Source: JANMDU01 sp043777675
Lineage (GTDB): Bacteria > Pseudomonadota > Gammaproteobacteria > Burkholderiales > Burkholderiaceae_C
Reading direction: 5' to 3'
Assembly (NCBI GenBank): GCA_043777675.1
Contig: JAYWHR010000051.1
Span: 1-64,000, forward strand
Length of the DNA: 64,000 nucleotides
The stretch's first letter is position 1. Each line of letters opens with the position of its first letter. The translations under genes and the position numbers were made by a program. Of this stretch, positions 44,997 to 54,787 are shown piece by piece. The notes under the pieces were generated by a model. That model was not told where the DNA came from, did not search any database, and saw only the letters and a list, made by a program, of their open reading frames with translations.

Positions 44997-47126
44997 ATGG
45001 CTGGAATGTCTCCTTCAAAAGGCGTGAGCGCGAGCTCGTCTGCCAACACTGCTTTCAAACAGCAGCTCAATAAAGTTTATAGCTGGTACACAGGTGGCTT
45101 CGTTGCCTTCGTGATCGTGCTGGCTGTGCTGGAGCAAATGGGTTTGCCCCGTAACTGGATCGGCTTCATCTTCTTGCTTGCCACCATTGGCTTGTATGCC
45201 GGTATCGGCGTGATGAGCCGCACTAGTGATCCCGATGAGTATTACGTCGCTGGTCGCCGCGTGCCCGCGATTTACAACGGTATGGCCACAGGTGCAGACT
45301 GGATGTCTGCCGCATCGTTCATCGGGATGGCCGGTACGCTTTACCTCACCGGTTACAGCGGCCTGGCCTTCATCATGGGGTGGACGGGCGGCTACTGTTT
45401 GGTGGCTCTGTTCCTCGCGCCATATATGCGTAAGTTCGGCCAGTTCACCATCCCAGACTTTCTGGGCGAGCGCTATGGCGGCAACGCTGCGCGATTGGTG
45501 GGTGTATTTGCCGCCATTCTCGTATCCTTCGTGTATGTAGTGGCGCAGATCTACGGCGTTGGTCTGATCACCACCCGCTTGACTGGTGTGGCTTTTGAAG
45601 TGGGCATTTTCCTGGGATTGGGTGGCATTTTGGTGTGCTCATTCTTGGGCGGTATGCGTGCTGTCACATGGACTCAAGTGGCTCAGTACATCATCTTGAT
45701 CATTGCTTACCTCGTGCCTGTGATCTGGCTGTCAGTCAAGCAAACTGGCATCCCCATTCCTCAGCTTGTCTATGGCATGCAATTGGCGAAAGTCACTGAG
45801 CGTGAGAAGCAGTTGTTGGCTGATCCGAAGGAAAAAGAAGTCATTGCAATCTTCAAGAAGAATGCAGACGATTTCGGTGCCAAGCTCAAAGACGTGCCTG
45901 CTGCGCTGGCTGCTGACAAAGCTGCTGCTGAAAAGAAAGTGGCAGACTTGAAAGCGGCAAACGCGCCGACTGCAGAAATCACAGCTGCTGAGAAAGCCAT
46001 GGCGGCCGTGCCCAAAGACGCAGAAGCTGCGAAGAAGGCTTGGACGGCTGCACAAGCGTCTAACAACGCGCGAGCTCGCCCGTTGGCTGGCATGCCAGCC
46101 CATGGGCAGCAGTTTGCTGGCGATCCGAATGGCGATGCCAAGGCACAAGAGGCTTACGACGTTTCGCGTCGCAATTTCTTGGCCCTCATCTTCTGCTTGA
46201 TGGTCGGTACAGCAGCACTGCCACACATCCTGATGCGCTACTACACCACGCCCAGCGTGAAAGAGGCGCGTGAGTCGGTGACTTGGTCTATCTTCTTCAT
46301 CTTCTTGCTCTACTTCACAGCGCCTGCCTTGGCAGTTCTCGTGAAATATGAAATCTTCAACGTACTGGTCGGTACGGAATTTGCGAAGTTACCAGCGTGG
46401 GTCGCGGCTTGGTCTAAAGTAGATGCGAATTTGCTCTCTGTGATTGACATCAACAAAGATGGTATTTTGCAGTTGGGTGAAATGCGGATTGGCGGCGACA
46501 TCATTGTGTTGGCCACACCAGAAATTGGTGGCTTGCCTTATGTGATCTCTGGCATGGTCGCTGCAGGTGGCTTAGCTGCTGCGCTTTCCACGGCTGATGG
46601 CCTACTGCTCACGATCGCCAATGCGCTGTCGCACGACGTGTACTACAAAGTGATTGACCCGAACGCCAGCACGGCTCGCCGTGTAACGCTCTCAAAGATG
46701 CTCCTGCTTGTCGTGTCCTTGGCGGCTGCTTACGTAGCCTACCATGTGTATGTCAGTAAGCAAGCGGATATCTTGTTCCTTGTGTCTGCAGCATTTTCAT
46801 TTGCTGCTGCCTCCTTTTTCCCTGCACTTGTGCTCGGGATTTTCTGGAAGCGTGCATCGAGCGCTGGCGCGATTGTGGGCATGATCGGTGGCTTGGGCAT
46901 CACTGCTTACTACATGATCATGAATCATCCATGGATGCGCCAAGTGTTCGGTGTTGACAGCCCAGTATCGCTTTGGTGGGCTATTCAGCCGATCTCGGCT
47001 GGCCTGTTCGGCGTGCCGCTCGGCTTTGCGCTGATCATTATCGTCAGTTTGTTCACACCAGCGCCGAATGCAAAAGTGCAAGCGTTGATTGAGCATGTGC
47101 GTTACCCAAGTATCAAGGCAGCTTGA
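44997..47126 (+). CDS. sodium:solute symporter, large subunit (VC_2705 type)
   Basis: A 709-residue SSS-family transporter with about 13 helices (YYVAGRRVPAIYNGMATGAD, ASFIGMAGTLYLTGYSGL, GLAAALSTADGLLLTIANAL). Between the helix ending IWLSVKQTGIP and the one starting RRNFLALIFC is a ~150-residue Ala/Lys-rich insertion, probably helical (AADKAAAEKKVADLKAANAP), on the cytosolic side. Another hydrophilic loop contains an EF-hand-like VIDINKDGILQLGEM. This matches the subfamily that pairs with DUF4212. Substrate is likely a monocarboxylate. Confidence 0.88.
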   Translation: MAGMSPSKGVSASSSANTAFKQQLNKVYSWYTGGFVAFVIVLAVLEQMGLPRNWIGFIFLLATIGLYAGIGVMSRTSDPDEYYVAGRRVPAIYNGMATGADWMSAASFIGMAGTLYLTGYSGLAFIMGWTGGYCLVALFLAPYMRKFGQFTIPDFLGERYGGNAARLVGVFAAILVSFVYVVAQIYGVGLITTRLTGVAFEVGIFLGLGGILVCSFLGGMRAVTWTQVAQYIILIIAYLVPVIWLSVKQTGIPIPQLVYGMQLAKVTEREKQLLADPKEKEVIAIFKKNADDFGAKLKDVPAALAADKAAAEKKVADLKAANAPTAEITAAEKAMAAVPKDAEAAKKAWTAAQASNNARARPLAGMPAHGQQFAGDPNGDAKAQEAYDVSRRNFLALIFCLMVGTAALPHILMRYYTTPSVKEARESVTWSIFFIFLLYFTAPALAVLVKYEIFNVLVGTEFAKLPAWVAAWSKVDANLLSVIDINKDGILQLGEMRIGGDIIVLATPEIGGLPYVISGMVAAGGLAAALSTADGLLLTIANALSHDVYYKVIDPNASTARRVTLSKMLLLVVSLAAAYVAYHVYVSKQADILFLVSAAFSFAAASFFPALVLGIFWKRASSAGAIVGMIGGLGITAYYMIMNHPWMRQVFGVDSPVSLWWAIQPISAGLFGVPLGFALIIIVSLFTPAPNAKVQALIEHVRYPSIKAA

Positions 47127-47176
47127 TGAAGTAGCTTTTCATCTCCAGCATTAAAGTTGGAGATGCAATATCTGCT

Positions 47177-47213
47177 AACCCAGTGTGACGAAAAGTCGCA
47201 CTGGGTTTTTTTT
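47177..47213 (+). terminator. intrinsic terminator after the symporter operon
   Basis: Stem AACCCAGTGTGAC / GTCGCACTGGGTT (one mismatch) with loop GAAAA and a run of eight T. It also overlaps the end of the convergent gene. Confidence 0.88.
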
Positions 47214-47607
47214 AGTTCACTTCAATCTGCCATTCATGCGTACATTTCTTGCATCGCACGTGCGTGTGGCCATGGGTCTTGTCTTCCGATAAAGCAGTGA
47301 ATAAGCCATAGGCTTTGCATTCTGGGCAATTGGCTTGATTGGCAATCACTTCCGCATTCATTAATAAATACAAATAGCGCCGCAGCGCCCAAATGCCGAT
47401 GCCGCCGCAAGCGACGATAGCTGCGGCGTCAAATAGCTTATCGCCGAGCGTGCCGCCACGAAACGCCTCAAAGGCAGCCATCATGCCGATGATGCACAAA
47501 AAAGCCAGCACCATGTGCGCATGGCTGGAGAGCAACTCCCGCTCATACCATTTGCGAAAACCTACTTTTCGGATGCCGTCGTAGAGGCGGGAATTGAGGT
47601 AGTTCAT
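47212..47607 (-). CDS. membrane protein with C-terminal zinc ribbon
   Basis: A 131-residue hypothetical protein: two hydrophobic helices (HMVLAFLCIIGMMAAFEAF; AAAIVACGGIGIWALRRYLY) and a C-terminal zinc-ribbon-like pair CPECKAYG and CKKCTHEW. Function unknown; it is found in Burkholderiales as a stand-alone gene. Confidence 0.7.
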   Translation of the reverse strand: MNYLNSRLYDGIRKVGFRKWYERELLSSHAHMVLAFLCIIGMMAAFEAFRGGTLGDKLFDAAAIVACGGIGIWALRRYLYLLMNAEVIANQANCPECKAYGLFTALSEDKTHGHTHVRCKKCTHEWQIEVN

Positions 47608-47741
47608 TGATGGTAATGGTAGCTTGTGCTTGTAGATACGTCAAAGACCTTGCGATGGATTCACTGCGGCGAAATCCCTACAATATTTGGGCTTGCTGCG
47701 GCATCTCCCGCTAGTAACGCGACACGTCAGAAAGACAGTTC

Positions 47742-50700
47742 ATGACTCAGGGCAGTATTCGCATCACTGGTGCGAGGCAACATAATCTCAAAAACCTCAA
47801 TGTCGATTTCAAAACGGGTGAATTGACCGTCGTTACCGGGCAGAGTGGCTCAGGCAAATCCAGTTTGGTGTTTGATACGCTGTTTGCTGAAGGGCAGCGT
47901 CGCTATGTTGAGACGTTTTCAGCCTATGCCCGGCAGTTCATGGATCGCATGGATAAGCCGCAGGTGGATAAGGTCGAAGGCGTACCTGCCGCCATTGCGA
48001 TTGACCAAACCAATCCTGTGCGCTCATCTCGCTCGACTGTGGGCACGATGACTGAGCTGAACGATCATCTGAAATTGCTTTTCGCGCGGCTGGCCAATTT
48101 GTCTGACCGGGAAACCGCGCTGCCCGTTGTACATGACAACGGGGATACGATTTATTCGCAGATCGTGGAAAAAACCAAAGCTGCCAATCCTCGCCTCGTC
48201 GTGACCTTTCCGGTGGAGCTGCCTAGCAACACCACGGGGGAAGAAGTGGCTCAGTGGTTGTCTGCCAGCGGTTTCACGCGCGTGCAAGCGGAGCGCGAGA
48301 TTAGTACACCAAACGGGACACGAAAAGTATTGGATGTTGTAGCAGACCGCTTCAAGATCGAGAGTGCAGAAAAAGTGCGCGTGATGGAGGCTATAGAGCT
48401 CGCGCTTAAGCGCGGCAGTGGCCGCATGAATGTGTATGCGGGTGAAGAAGCCGCCCAAGAGATCTGGAAATTCTCCACCGGCCTACATTGCCCAGAGAGT
48501 GATTTGCGCTACACGCAACCCACGCCCAGCCTCTTTTCCTTCAACTCTCCGCACGGCGCGTGCCCTACCTGCAAAGGTTTTGGCCGCGTGATCGGTGTGG
48601 ATTATGGCCTCGTGATGCCTGATGGCCGGCTTACGCTGCGTGCAGGTGCAGTCAAAGTTTTTCAAACGCCGGCTTGGGCTGAATGCCAAGATGATTTGAT
48701 GCGCCATGCGGAAGCCGCTGGTATACCGCGCGATACAGCTTGGAGCAAGCTCACAGCTGAGCAGCAGCAATGGGTGATACAAGGCAACCCAAGCTACAAA
48801 GAAGGCCAGTGGGGCAAAGTCTGGTATGGCGTGCGGCGCTTCTTTGCGTATCTAGAGACGAAATCCTACAAGATGCACATTCGTGTGTTGCTTAGTAAAT
48901 ACCGTAGCTATACGAAATGCGGCACTTGCGATGGTGCCCGGTTGCAAGGCGATGCATTGCTCTGGCGAGTGGGCACGAAAGCGCAAGCGGATAGAGCGAT
49001 GCTGCCGGCCAAGCGCTTTCTACCGGCTGGTGTGAAGTGGTCACGCGATCAATTGGAAGCGCTGCCCGGTCTATCCCTCCATGATTTGATGCTGATGCCG
49101 TTGGATAAACTGCGCGCTTTCTTTGACGCATTACGCGCAGATTCTGGCTTAGACCCTTCAAGTGCGGATGCACGCGCACTAGAAATGCTGCTCGAAGAAA
49201 TCTGCACGCGTTTGAAATATCTGTGCGATGTTGGCATCGGCTATCTCACGCTGGATCGCCAAAGCCGCACGCTCTCAGGTGGCGAAGTGCAGCGCATCAA
49301 TTTGACGACTGCATTGGGAACATCGTTGGTCAACACGCTCTTCGTGCTCGATGAGCCCAGCATCGGCCTGCATCCTCGCGATATGGATCGCATCACGCAA
49401 GCCATGCTGCGCTTGCGCGATGCGGGCAACACACTTGTTGTCGTAGAACACGATCCAGCCGTGATGCTTGCTGCAGATCGCGTGATTGATATGGGCCCAG
49501 GGCCTGGTGAGCGCGGTGGGCAAATGGTGTTTGACGGGACGCCCGCCCAGCTACGAGAAGCCGACACGCTCACGGGCAGTTACCTCGGGGGCCGCAAACA
49601 AATCGGCATGGGCTTGAAGCGCCTCGTGAGCGACAACACGCCGCGCCTGATTCTGGAAGGCGCGACGCAACACAACTTAAAGAATGTAAGCATTGAGTTG
49701 CCATTGCAGCGCTTGATTTGCATTACGGGCGTGAGCGGCTCTGGTAAATCTACGCTGATTCAAGATGTGCTCGCGCCAGCACTCATGCGCTATTTCGGCA
49801 AAGCCACTGAGACGCCGGGCGCGCATGATCGCTTGCTGGGCGCAGAGCTGCTCAGTGATGTCGTCTTCGTTGATCAATCCCCGATTGGCAAAACAACGCG
49901 ATCAAACCCCGCAAGCTACGTCGGGGCATGGGATGCCGTGCGCGAAATTTTCGCCACACTACCCGTCTCCAAGCAACGTAATTACACTGCCAGTAAATTT
50001 AGCTTCAACAGTGGAGATGGCCGCTGCCCCGCTTGCGGCGGCTCAGGCTTTGAGCATGTGGAGATGCAATTTTTATCCGACGTGTATCTGCGTTGCCCGG
50101 ATTGCGATGGCAAGCGCTATCGGCCAGAGATTTTGGAAATCAAGATTGTGCGCGCAGGCCTCAGCCTAAACACCTTTGAAGTGCTCGAACTCACGGTGAG
50201 CGAAGCTTCAAAGCTGTTTGCGAATGATCGCGATGTGATCCGTGCCTTGCAACCCATTCTCGATGTGGGCTTGGAATATGTGAAGCTCGGCCAGCCCGTG
50301 CCGACGCTATCCGGCGGCGAATCGCAGCGCTTAAAGCTGGCAGGCTTCTTGGCTGAGGCGGCGCGAGATGCAGCGAAATCTAAGCAACGCCTCGCCACCA
50401 AAGGCACACTGTTTTTATTCGATGAACCCACCACCGGCCTGCATTTTGAAGACATCAGCAAACTCATGCGCGCGCTGCGCAAGCTGCTCGATGCTGGGCA
50501 CTCAGTGCTCGTGATTGAGCACAATCTGGATGTGATCCGCTCCAGCGATTGGCTGATTGATTTGGGCCCCGAGGGCGGCGATGCGGGCGGGTGTGTGGTG
50601 GCATTTGGCATGCCAGAAGATGTGAAGCACCATGCAACATCGTTTACGGCGCAAGCATTGCGTGAATACGATGCGGCGTTGGGTTTGAATGGCATGGCAG

Positions 50701-53495
50701 TGCATGAGAAATCTGACTTACTATCAAAATATGAGCACTCTGCGCAATATATACGCCGGCAGGAGGCCAAAAAGACTTCAAAAGAGAGCGACAACTGCAT
50801 TCAAATCGTCAACGCGCGTGAGCACAACCTCAAAGGATTGTCAGTCAACATTCCGCGCGGCAAATTCACCGTCGTCACAGGTGTTTCAGGCTCTGGAAAA
50901 TCCACGCTAGCTTTCGATATTTTGTTCAACGAAGGCCAGCGACGCTATCTGGAAAGTTTGAACGCTTATGCGCGAAGTATTGTGCAGCCCGCAGGTCGTC
51001 CGGAAGTGGATGCCGTGTTTGGCATCCCGCCTACGGTGGCGATTGAGCAGCGCCTCTCGCGTGGTGGCCGCAAATCAACGGTGGGCACGACGACGGAAGT
51101 GTGGCACTTCTTGCGCCTACTGTATGTGAAGCTCGGCACGCAGCATTGCGTGCACGACGATGCGGCTGTGCAACCGCAGACGGCTGAGCGCATCGCTGCT
51201 CAATTGATGACCGTTTATAAAGGCCGCCACATCGGCATTCTTGCGCCACTTGTGATTTCGCGTAAGGGTGTGTATACCGAGCTGGCCGATTGGGCGCGCC
51301 CGCGTGGCTACAGCCATCTACGGGTGGATGGAGAATTTTTGCCAACCACAGGCTTTCCGCGCATTGATCGCTTCAAGGAGCACACAGTGGAGCTGCCGGT
51401 GGCAGATATCGTTGTCAAGCCTGAGAAAGAGGCGGCGCTACGCACAGCGCTTGCTATTGCGCTGGAGCACGGTAAAGGCGTCGTGCATGTGATGACATCA
51501 CTGGATGGTTTGCATGCCGCGATGCAAGCTAAAACGACCACTGCACATATCGGCAAAGTAGAGGTGTTTTCCACCAAACGCGCTTGCCCCGTTTGTGCCA
51601 CGAGCTATCCCGAGCTCGATCCGCGCTTGTTTTCCTACAACAGCAAACATGGCTGGTGCCCTGATTGCGTCGGCACGGGCAAGCAGCTCTCGCGCGAGCA
51701 GCGCAAAGCGCTCGATGATTCAGTGCGCGATGATGACAACCGAGGTCGCGAGCAAAGCTTTGCGGAAGCGGAAGTAGATGACGTGAGCGATCAAGATTGC
51801 TCAGGCTGTGGCGGAACACGATTGAATAAGCAAGCGCGTTTCGTGAAATTTGGATCAAGCACCGACCCCAAGCGTGGGCAATCCAGTATCACGGATGTGG
51901 CGCAGCTATCTGTGCGCGATGTGCGGCTTTGGGTGGAGAGCTTGAAGCTCTCAGGCCGCGAAGCTGATATTGGCCGCGATTTGATTCCTGAGATCAAAGG
52001 CCGCTTGGAATTTTTAGAAGAAGTCGGCTTGGGCTATTTGACGCTGGATCGCGGCGCGCCCACGCTCTCGGGTGGCGAGGCGCAGCGCATTCGCCTGGCC
52101 GCGCAGCTAGGCAGTAATTTGCAAGGTGTCTGCTACGTGCTCGATGAGCCCACGATTGGCCTGCACGCGCGAGACAATCAAATTTTGCTCAATGCGCTGC
52201 ACAAGCTCAGCGAGAAGGGCAACACACTCGTTGTCGTTGAGCACGATGTGGACACCATTCGCCGCGCCGAGCACATCATCGACATTGGGCCTTCAGCGGG
52301 CAAGCGTGGTGGACAAGTGGTGGCGCAAGGCTCAGTGGCCGACATCATGGCCGTGGAGGAATCAGCCACAGGCCGGTATTTGCGCGATGCGATTCGGCAT
52401 CCGCTCCATGCACGGAGAGCGATGGATGAGATAAGTATCGGCGAGTGCAAACTCACCGTGAAAACTGCATCGCTACACAACTTAGTTAACGTCACTTCTG
52501 ATGTGCCGCTCAAACGCTTGGTAGCCATCACTGGCGTATCCGGATCAGGCAAATCTACCTTCGCTCGAGATGTGTTGCTCGCCAATGTGTATTTGGCCGT
52601 AACTGCGCGCGGCATGAAGCGCGAGGCGCCAGATTTCAAAGCTTGGAAGAATTGCGATGGCGTACAAGGCTGGCAGCAACTGGATCGCGTGCTCGAAGTC
52701 GATCAAACTCCCATTGGCAAAACTCCGCGCTCTTGCCCCGCCACATACATCGGCTTTTGGGATGCCATCCGCAAGCTGTTTGCCGAAACGCTTGAGGCCA
52801 AAGCACGCGGCTACGCGCCCGGGCGCTTTAGCTTCAACACTGGCGAAGGCCGCTGCCCCGGCTGCGAAGGCCAAGGCATGCGTACGATTGAGATGAGCTT
52901 CTTGCCTGATGTGAAAGTGCCTTGCGAGGTGTGTCACGGTGCACGCTTTAATTCTGAGACGCTGGCTGTGAGTTGGCGCGGCAAGAGCATTGGCGATGTG
53001 CTGACGATGGAAGTGGATGAAGCGGTGGAATTCTTCGCCACGATGCCGAGCATTGGGCATCCTTTGCGGCTGCTCAAAGACGTGGGGCTGGGCTATCTCA
53101 CGCTTGGTCAGCCATCGCCCACGCTTTCCGGCGGTGAAGCCCAGCGCATTAAACTTGTTACCGAACTGTCCAAAGTGCGTGATGAAGTGGGTAAGCGCGG
53201 CAACAAAGCGCCGCATACGCTCTACGTTTTAGATGAGCCAACTGTCGGCCTGCACATGCAAGACGTCGAAAAACTCATCAACGTCTTGCACCGCTTGGTC
53301 AACGCCGGCCACAGCGTTGTCGTGATTGAGCATGATCTCGACGTCATTGCTGAGGCCGACTGGGTCATTGATCTGGGGCCTGAGGGCGGCAAAGAAGGCG
53401 GAAAGATCGTGGCCGCTTGTACGCCGGAAGAGTTGGTGCGAAAGAAGACGCATACTGGCATTGCACTCGCACCTGTTCTTGCGCGCTCTTCCTAG
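47742..53495 (+). CDS. uvrA: double-length excinuclease ABC subunit UvrA (two fused UvrA copies)
   Basis: 1917 residues, about twice the usual ~940. Each half is a full UvrA: four Walker A motifs (GQSGSGKSS near 33; GVSGSGKST near 662, 1046 and 1597), four LSGGE signatures and Cys-rich zinc modules (CPTCKGFG, CPACGGSG, CPVCATSY, CPGCEGQG). Since UvrA works as a dimer, the protein looks like a covalently joined dimer that finds DNA damage. The halves are diverged (HSPHGACP vs YNSKHGWCP), so not a recent duplication. A repeat copy encodes the linker (LLSKYEHSAQYIRRQEAKK, about 992-1010). Long UvrA forms are known from Burkholderiales. Confidence 0.93.
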   Translation: MTQGSIRITGARQHNLKNLNVDFKTGELTVVTGQSGSGKSSLVFDTLFAEGQRRYVETFSAYARQFMDRMDKPQVDKVEGVPAAIAIDQTNPVRSSRSTVGTMTELNDHLKLLFARLANLSDRETALPVVHDNGDTIYSQIVEKTKAANPRLVVTFPVELPSNTTGEEVAQWLSASGFTRVQAEREISTPNGTRKVLDVVADRFKIESAEKVRVMEAIELALKRGSGRMNVYAGEEAAQEIWKFSTGLHCPESDLRYTQPTPSLFSFNSPHGACPTCKGFGRVIGVDYGLVMPDGRLTLRAGAVKVFQTPAWAECQDDLMRHAEAAGIPRDTAWSKLTAEQQQWVIQGNPSYKEGQWGKVWYGVRRFFAYLETKSYKMHIRVLLSKYRSYTKCGTCDGARLQGDALLWRVGTKAQADRAMLPAKRFLPAGVKWSRDQLEALPGLSLHDLMLMPLDKLRAFFDALRADSGLDPSSADARALEMLLEEICTRLKYLCDVGIGYLTLDRQSRTLSGGEVQRINLTTALGTSLVNTLFVLDEPSIGLHPRDMDRITQAMLRLRDAGNTLVVVEHDPAVMLAADRVIDMGPGPGERGGQMVFDGTPAQLREADTLTGSYLGGRKQIGMGLKRLVSDNTPRLILEGATQHNLKNVSIELPLQRLICITGVSGSGKSTLIQDVLAPALMRYFGKATETPGAHDRLLGAELLSDVVFVDQSPIGKTTRSNPASYVGAWDAVREIFATLPVSKQRNYTASKFSFNSGDGRCPACGGSGFEHVEMQFLSDVYLRCPDCDGKRYRPEILEIKIVRAGLSLNTFEVLELTVSEASKLFANDRDVIRALQPILDVGLEYVKLGQPVPTLSGGESQRLKLAGFLAEAARDAAKSKQRLATKGTLFLFDEPTTGLHFEDISKLMRALRKLLDAGHSVLVIEHNLDVIRSSDWLIDLGPEGGDAGGCVVAFGMPEDVKHHATSFTAQALREYDAALGLNGMAVHEKSDLLSKYEHSAQYIRRQEAKKTSKESDNCIQIVNAREHNLKGLSVNIPRGKFTVVTGVSGSGKSTLAFDILFNEGQRRYLESLNAYARSIVQPAGRPEVDAVFGIPPTVAIEQRLSRGGRKSTVGTTTEVWHFLRLLYVKLGTQHCVHDDAAVQPQTAERIAAQLMTVYKGRHIGILAPLVISRKGVYTELADWARPRGYSHLRVDGEFLPTTGFPRIDRFKEHTVELPVADIVVKPEKEAALRTALAIALEHGKGVVHVMTSLDGLHAAMQAKTTTAHIGKVEVFSTKRACPVCATSYPELDPRLFSYNSKHGWCPDCVGTGKQLSREQRKALDDSVRDDDNRGREQSFAEAEVDDVSDQDCSGCGGTRLNKQARFVKFGSSTDPKRGQSSITDVAQLSVRDVRLWVESLKLSGREADIGRDLIPEIKGRLEFLEEVGLGYLTLDRGAPTLSGGEAQRIRLAAQLGSNLQGVCYVLDEPTIGLHARDNQILLNALHKLSEKGNTLVVVEHDVDTIRRAEHIIDIGPSAGKRGGQVVAQGSVADIMAVEESATGRYLRDAIRHPLHARRAMDEISIGECKLTVKTASLHNLVNVTSDVPLKRLVAITGVSGSGKSTFARDVLLANVYLAVTARGMKREAPDFKAWKNCDGVQGWQQLDRVLEVDQTPIGKTPRSCPATYIGFWDAIRKLFAETLEAKARGYAPGRFSFNTGEGRCPGCEGQGMRTIEMSFLPDVKVPCEVCHGARFNSETLAVSWRGKSIGDVLTMEVDEAVEFFATMPSIGHPLRLLKDVGLGYLTLGQPSPTLSGGEAQRIKLVTELSKVRDEVGKRGNKAPHTLYVLDEPTVGLHMQDVEKLINVLHRLVNAGHSVVVIEHDLDVIAEADWVIDLGPEGGKEGGKIVAACTPEELVRKKTHTGIALAPVLARSS
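50719..50763 (+). repeat. interspersed palindromic repeat, copy 15 (linker of double UvrA)
   Basis: TACTATCAAAATATGAGCAC, TCTGCGCAATATATACGCCGG and CAGG. It lies exactly between the two UvrA halves and is translated. Confidence 0.8.
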
Positions 53496-53524
53496 CACTG
53501 AGTAAGCAGAGATATCATCGGCGT

Positions 53525-54520
53525 ATGTCTCATATTTACATTTACTCCCCCAGCGGCGCAGTGCGCGACAAAGCGGCATTTAAACGCGGGGTGCAGCGGC
53601 TGAAAACGCTAGGCCATGAGGTGGAAATTGATCCTGCTGCGCTCAAAGCCGTGCAGCGATTTGCGGGTGATGATGCTGAGCGTGTAAAGTCGATTGAGCG
53701 CGCTGCTGCCAGCGGTGCAGATGTTGCGATGACCACACGCGGGGGCTATGGCCTCTCGCGCAACTTGCCACTGATCAACTACAAGCCAATAGCAAAATCC
53801 ATCAAGCAAGGGATGCAGTGGGTGGGTTGTAGCGATTTCACGGCTTTGCAAGCAGCTTTATATGCGAAGACGGGTGCAGTCACTTGGGCAGGGCCCGCAC
53901 TGTGTGAAGACTTTGGCCGCGCGCCTGATGCAGATGGGCATAGCTTAAAGCCGCAAGCGGCCACCGACGACATCATGGAAGCCTGCTTTGACGATTTCGT
54001 GCAAGGCGTTTGCGAAGGTGCGGGTTGGATGATACCTGCAGCAGATATGAAGAATGCTACTAATTTGGTAGCACTCAATGCAAATAGTGCGCCGGCTACT
54101 AAGCCATTTGGCCTTAAAAATGGCAAACTTCAAGGTCCATTGTGGGGTGGCAATCTCGCCATGCTTACCAGCTTGCTCGGCACGCCCTATCTGCCGCAAA
54201 TCAAAAAAGGCATTTTGTGGTTTGAAGATGTGGCTGAGCATCCCTACAAAGTAGAGCGCATGCTCTTGCAATGGCAGCATGCAGGTATTCTTGCGCAGCA
54301 AAAAGCCATTGTTTTCGGCCAATTTTCCAACTACAAACTCACACCGCACGACAGAGGCTTCAAGTTACAAACCGTGATTGAGCGCCTGCGCAGCCAACTC
54401 AAAATCCCCGTGCTCACTGGCCTGCCTTTCGGCCATGTGCCCACCAAGGTTTGCCTGCCGTTTGGGCAACAAGTTACTTTGATGACAGAGGGTCGCGACA
54501 CCCTTCTTTATTGGGGTTGA
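53525..54520 (+). CDS. ldcA: LD-carboxypeptidase (S66 family)
   Basis: A 331-residue MccC/LdcA-like serine peptidase that removes the terminal D-Ala from murein tetrapeptides during recycling. The S66 pattern is present: IYSPSGAVRDK, RGGYGLSRNLPLIN, VGCSDFTALQAALYAKTG (nucleophile Ser in GCSD), LWGGNLAMLTSLLGTPYLP and WFEDVAEHPYKVERML (catalytic Glu). A repeat copy is read in frame at residues ~177-192 (NATNLVALNANSAPAT), between DMK and KPFGLKNGKLQG, at the domain junction. It starts 29 bp after uvrA. Confidence 0.88.
   Translation: MSHIYIYSPSGAVRDKAAFKRGVQRLKTLGHEVEIDPAALKAVQRFAGDDAERVKSIERAAASGADVAMTTRGGYGLSRNLPLINYKPIAKSIKQGMQWVGCSDFTALQAALYAKTGAVTWAGPALCEDFGRAPDADGHSLKPQAATDDIMEACFDDFVQGVCEGAGWMIPAADMKNATNLVALNANSAPATKPFGLKNGKLQGPLWGGNLAMLTSLLGTPYLPQIKKGILWFEDVAEHPYKVERMLLQWQHAGILAQQKAIVFGQFSNYKLTPHDRGFKLQTVIERLRSQLKIPVLTGLPFGHVPTKVCLPFGQQVTLMTEGRDTLLYWG
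54055..54100 (+). repeat. interspersed palindromic repeat, copy 16 (inside ldcA)
   Basis: TGCTACTAATTTGGTAGCACTC, then GCAAATAGTGCGCCGGCTACT, read in frame by ldcA. Confidence 0.75.
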
Positions 54521-54787
54521 TCTGTCTACAAACAATATCTAAAAATGTAAATATCGAATAGTACAATCTAATTTGACTGTTTCAGCAGCTCATTTTTTTC
54601 GAGATTGCTTCGAATACTGAAAAAATCTTCAAATATGGATTGCTGGTGAAATATAAATGTAAAAAAGTAATACATTATGGCTACTTAAGTGACGTTTAGT
54701 GCACGAATCAGTAGAATCTGCAACAGTTCCATTTTTTTCAAAAAGATGGTAACTTATATTTAGTTAATACTGCTGAGAGCGACTATC
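54521..54787 (+). promoter_or_regulatory. AT-rich promoter region of the rhodopsin cluster
   Basis: 267 bp of unusually AT-rich, non-coding DNA. The best sigma-70-like site is GTGACG (54689-54694), a 17-bp spacer and TAGAAT (54712-54717), giving a leader of about 60 nt before the first gene. A TTGACT at 54573-54578 has no matching -10. No operator for a known light regulator is recognised. Confidence 0.4.
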
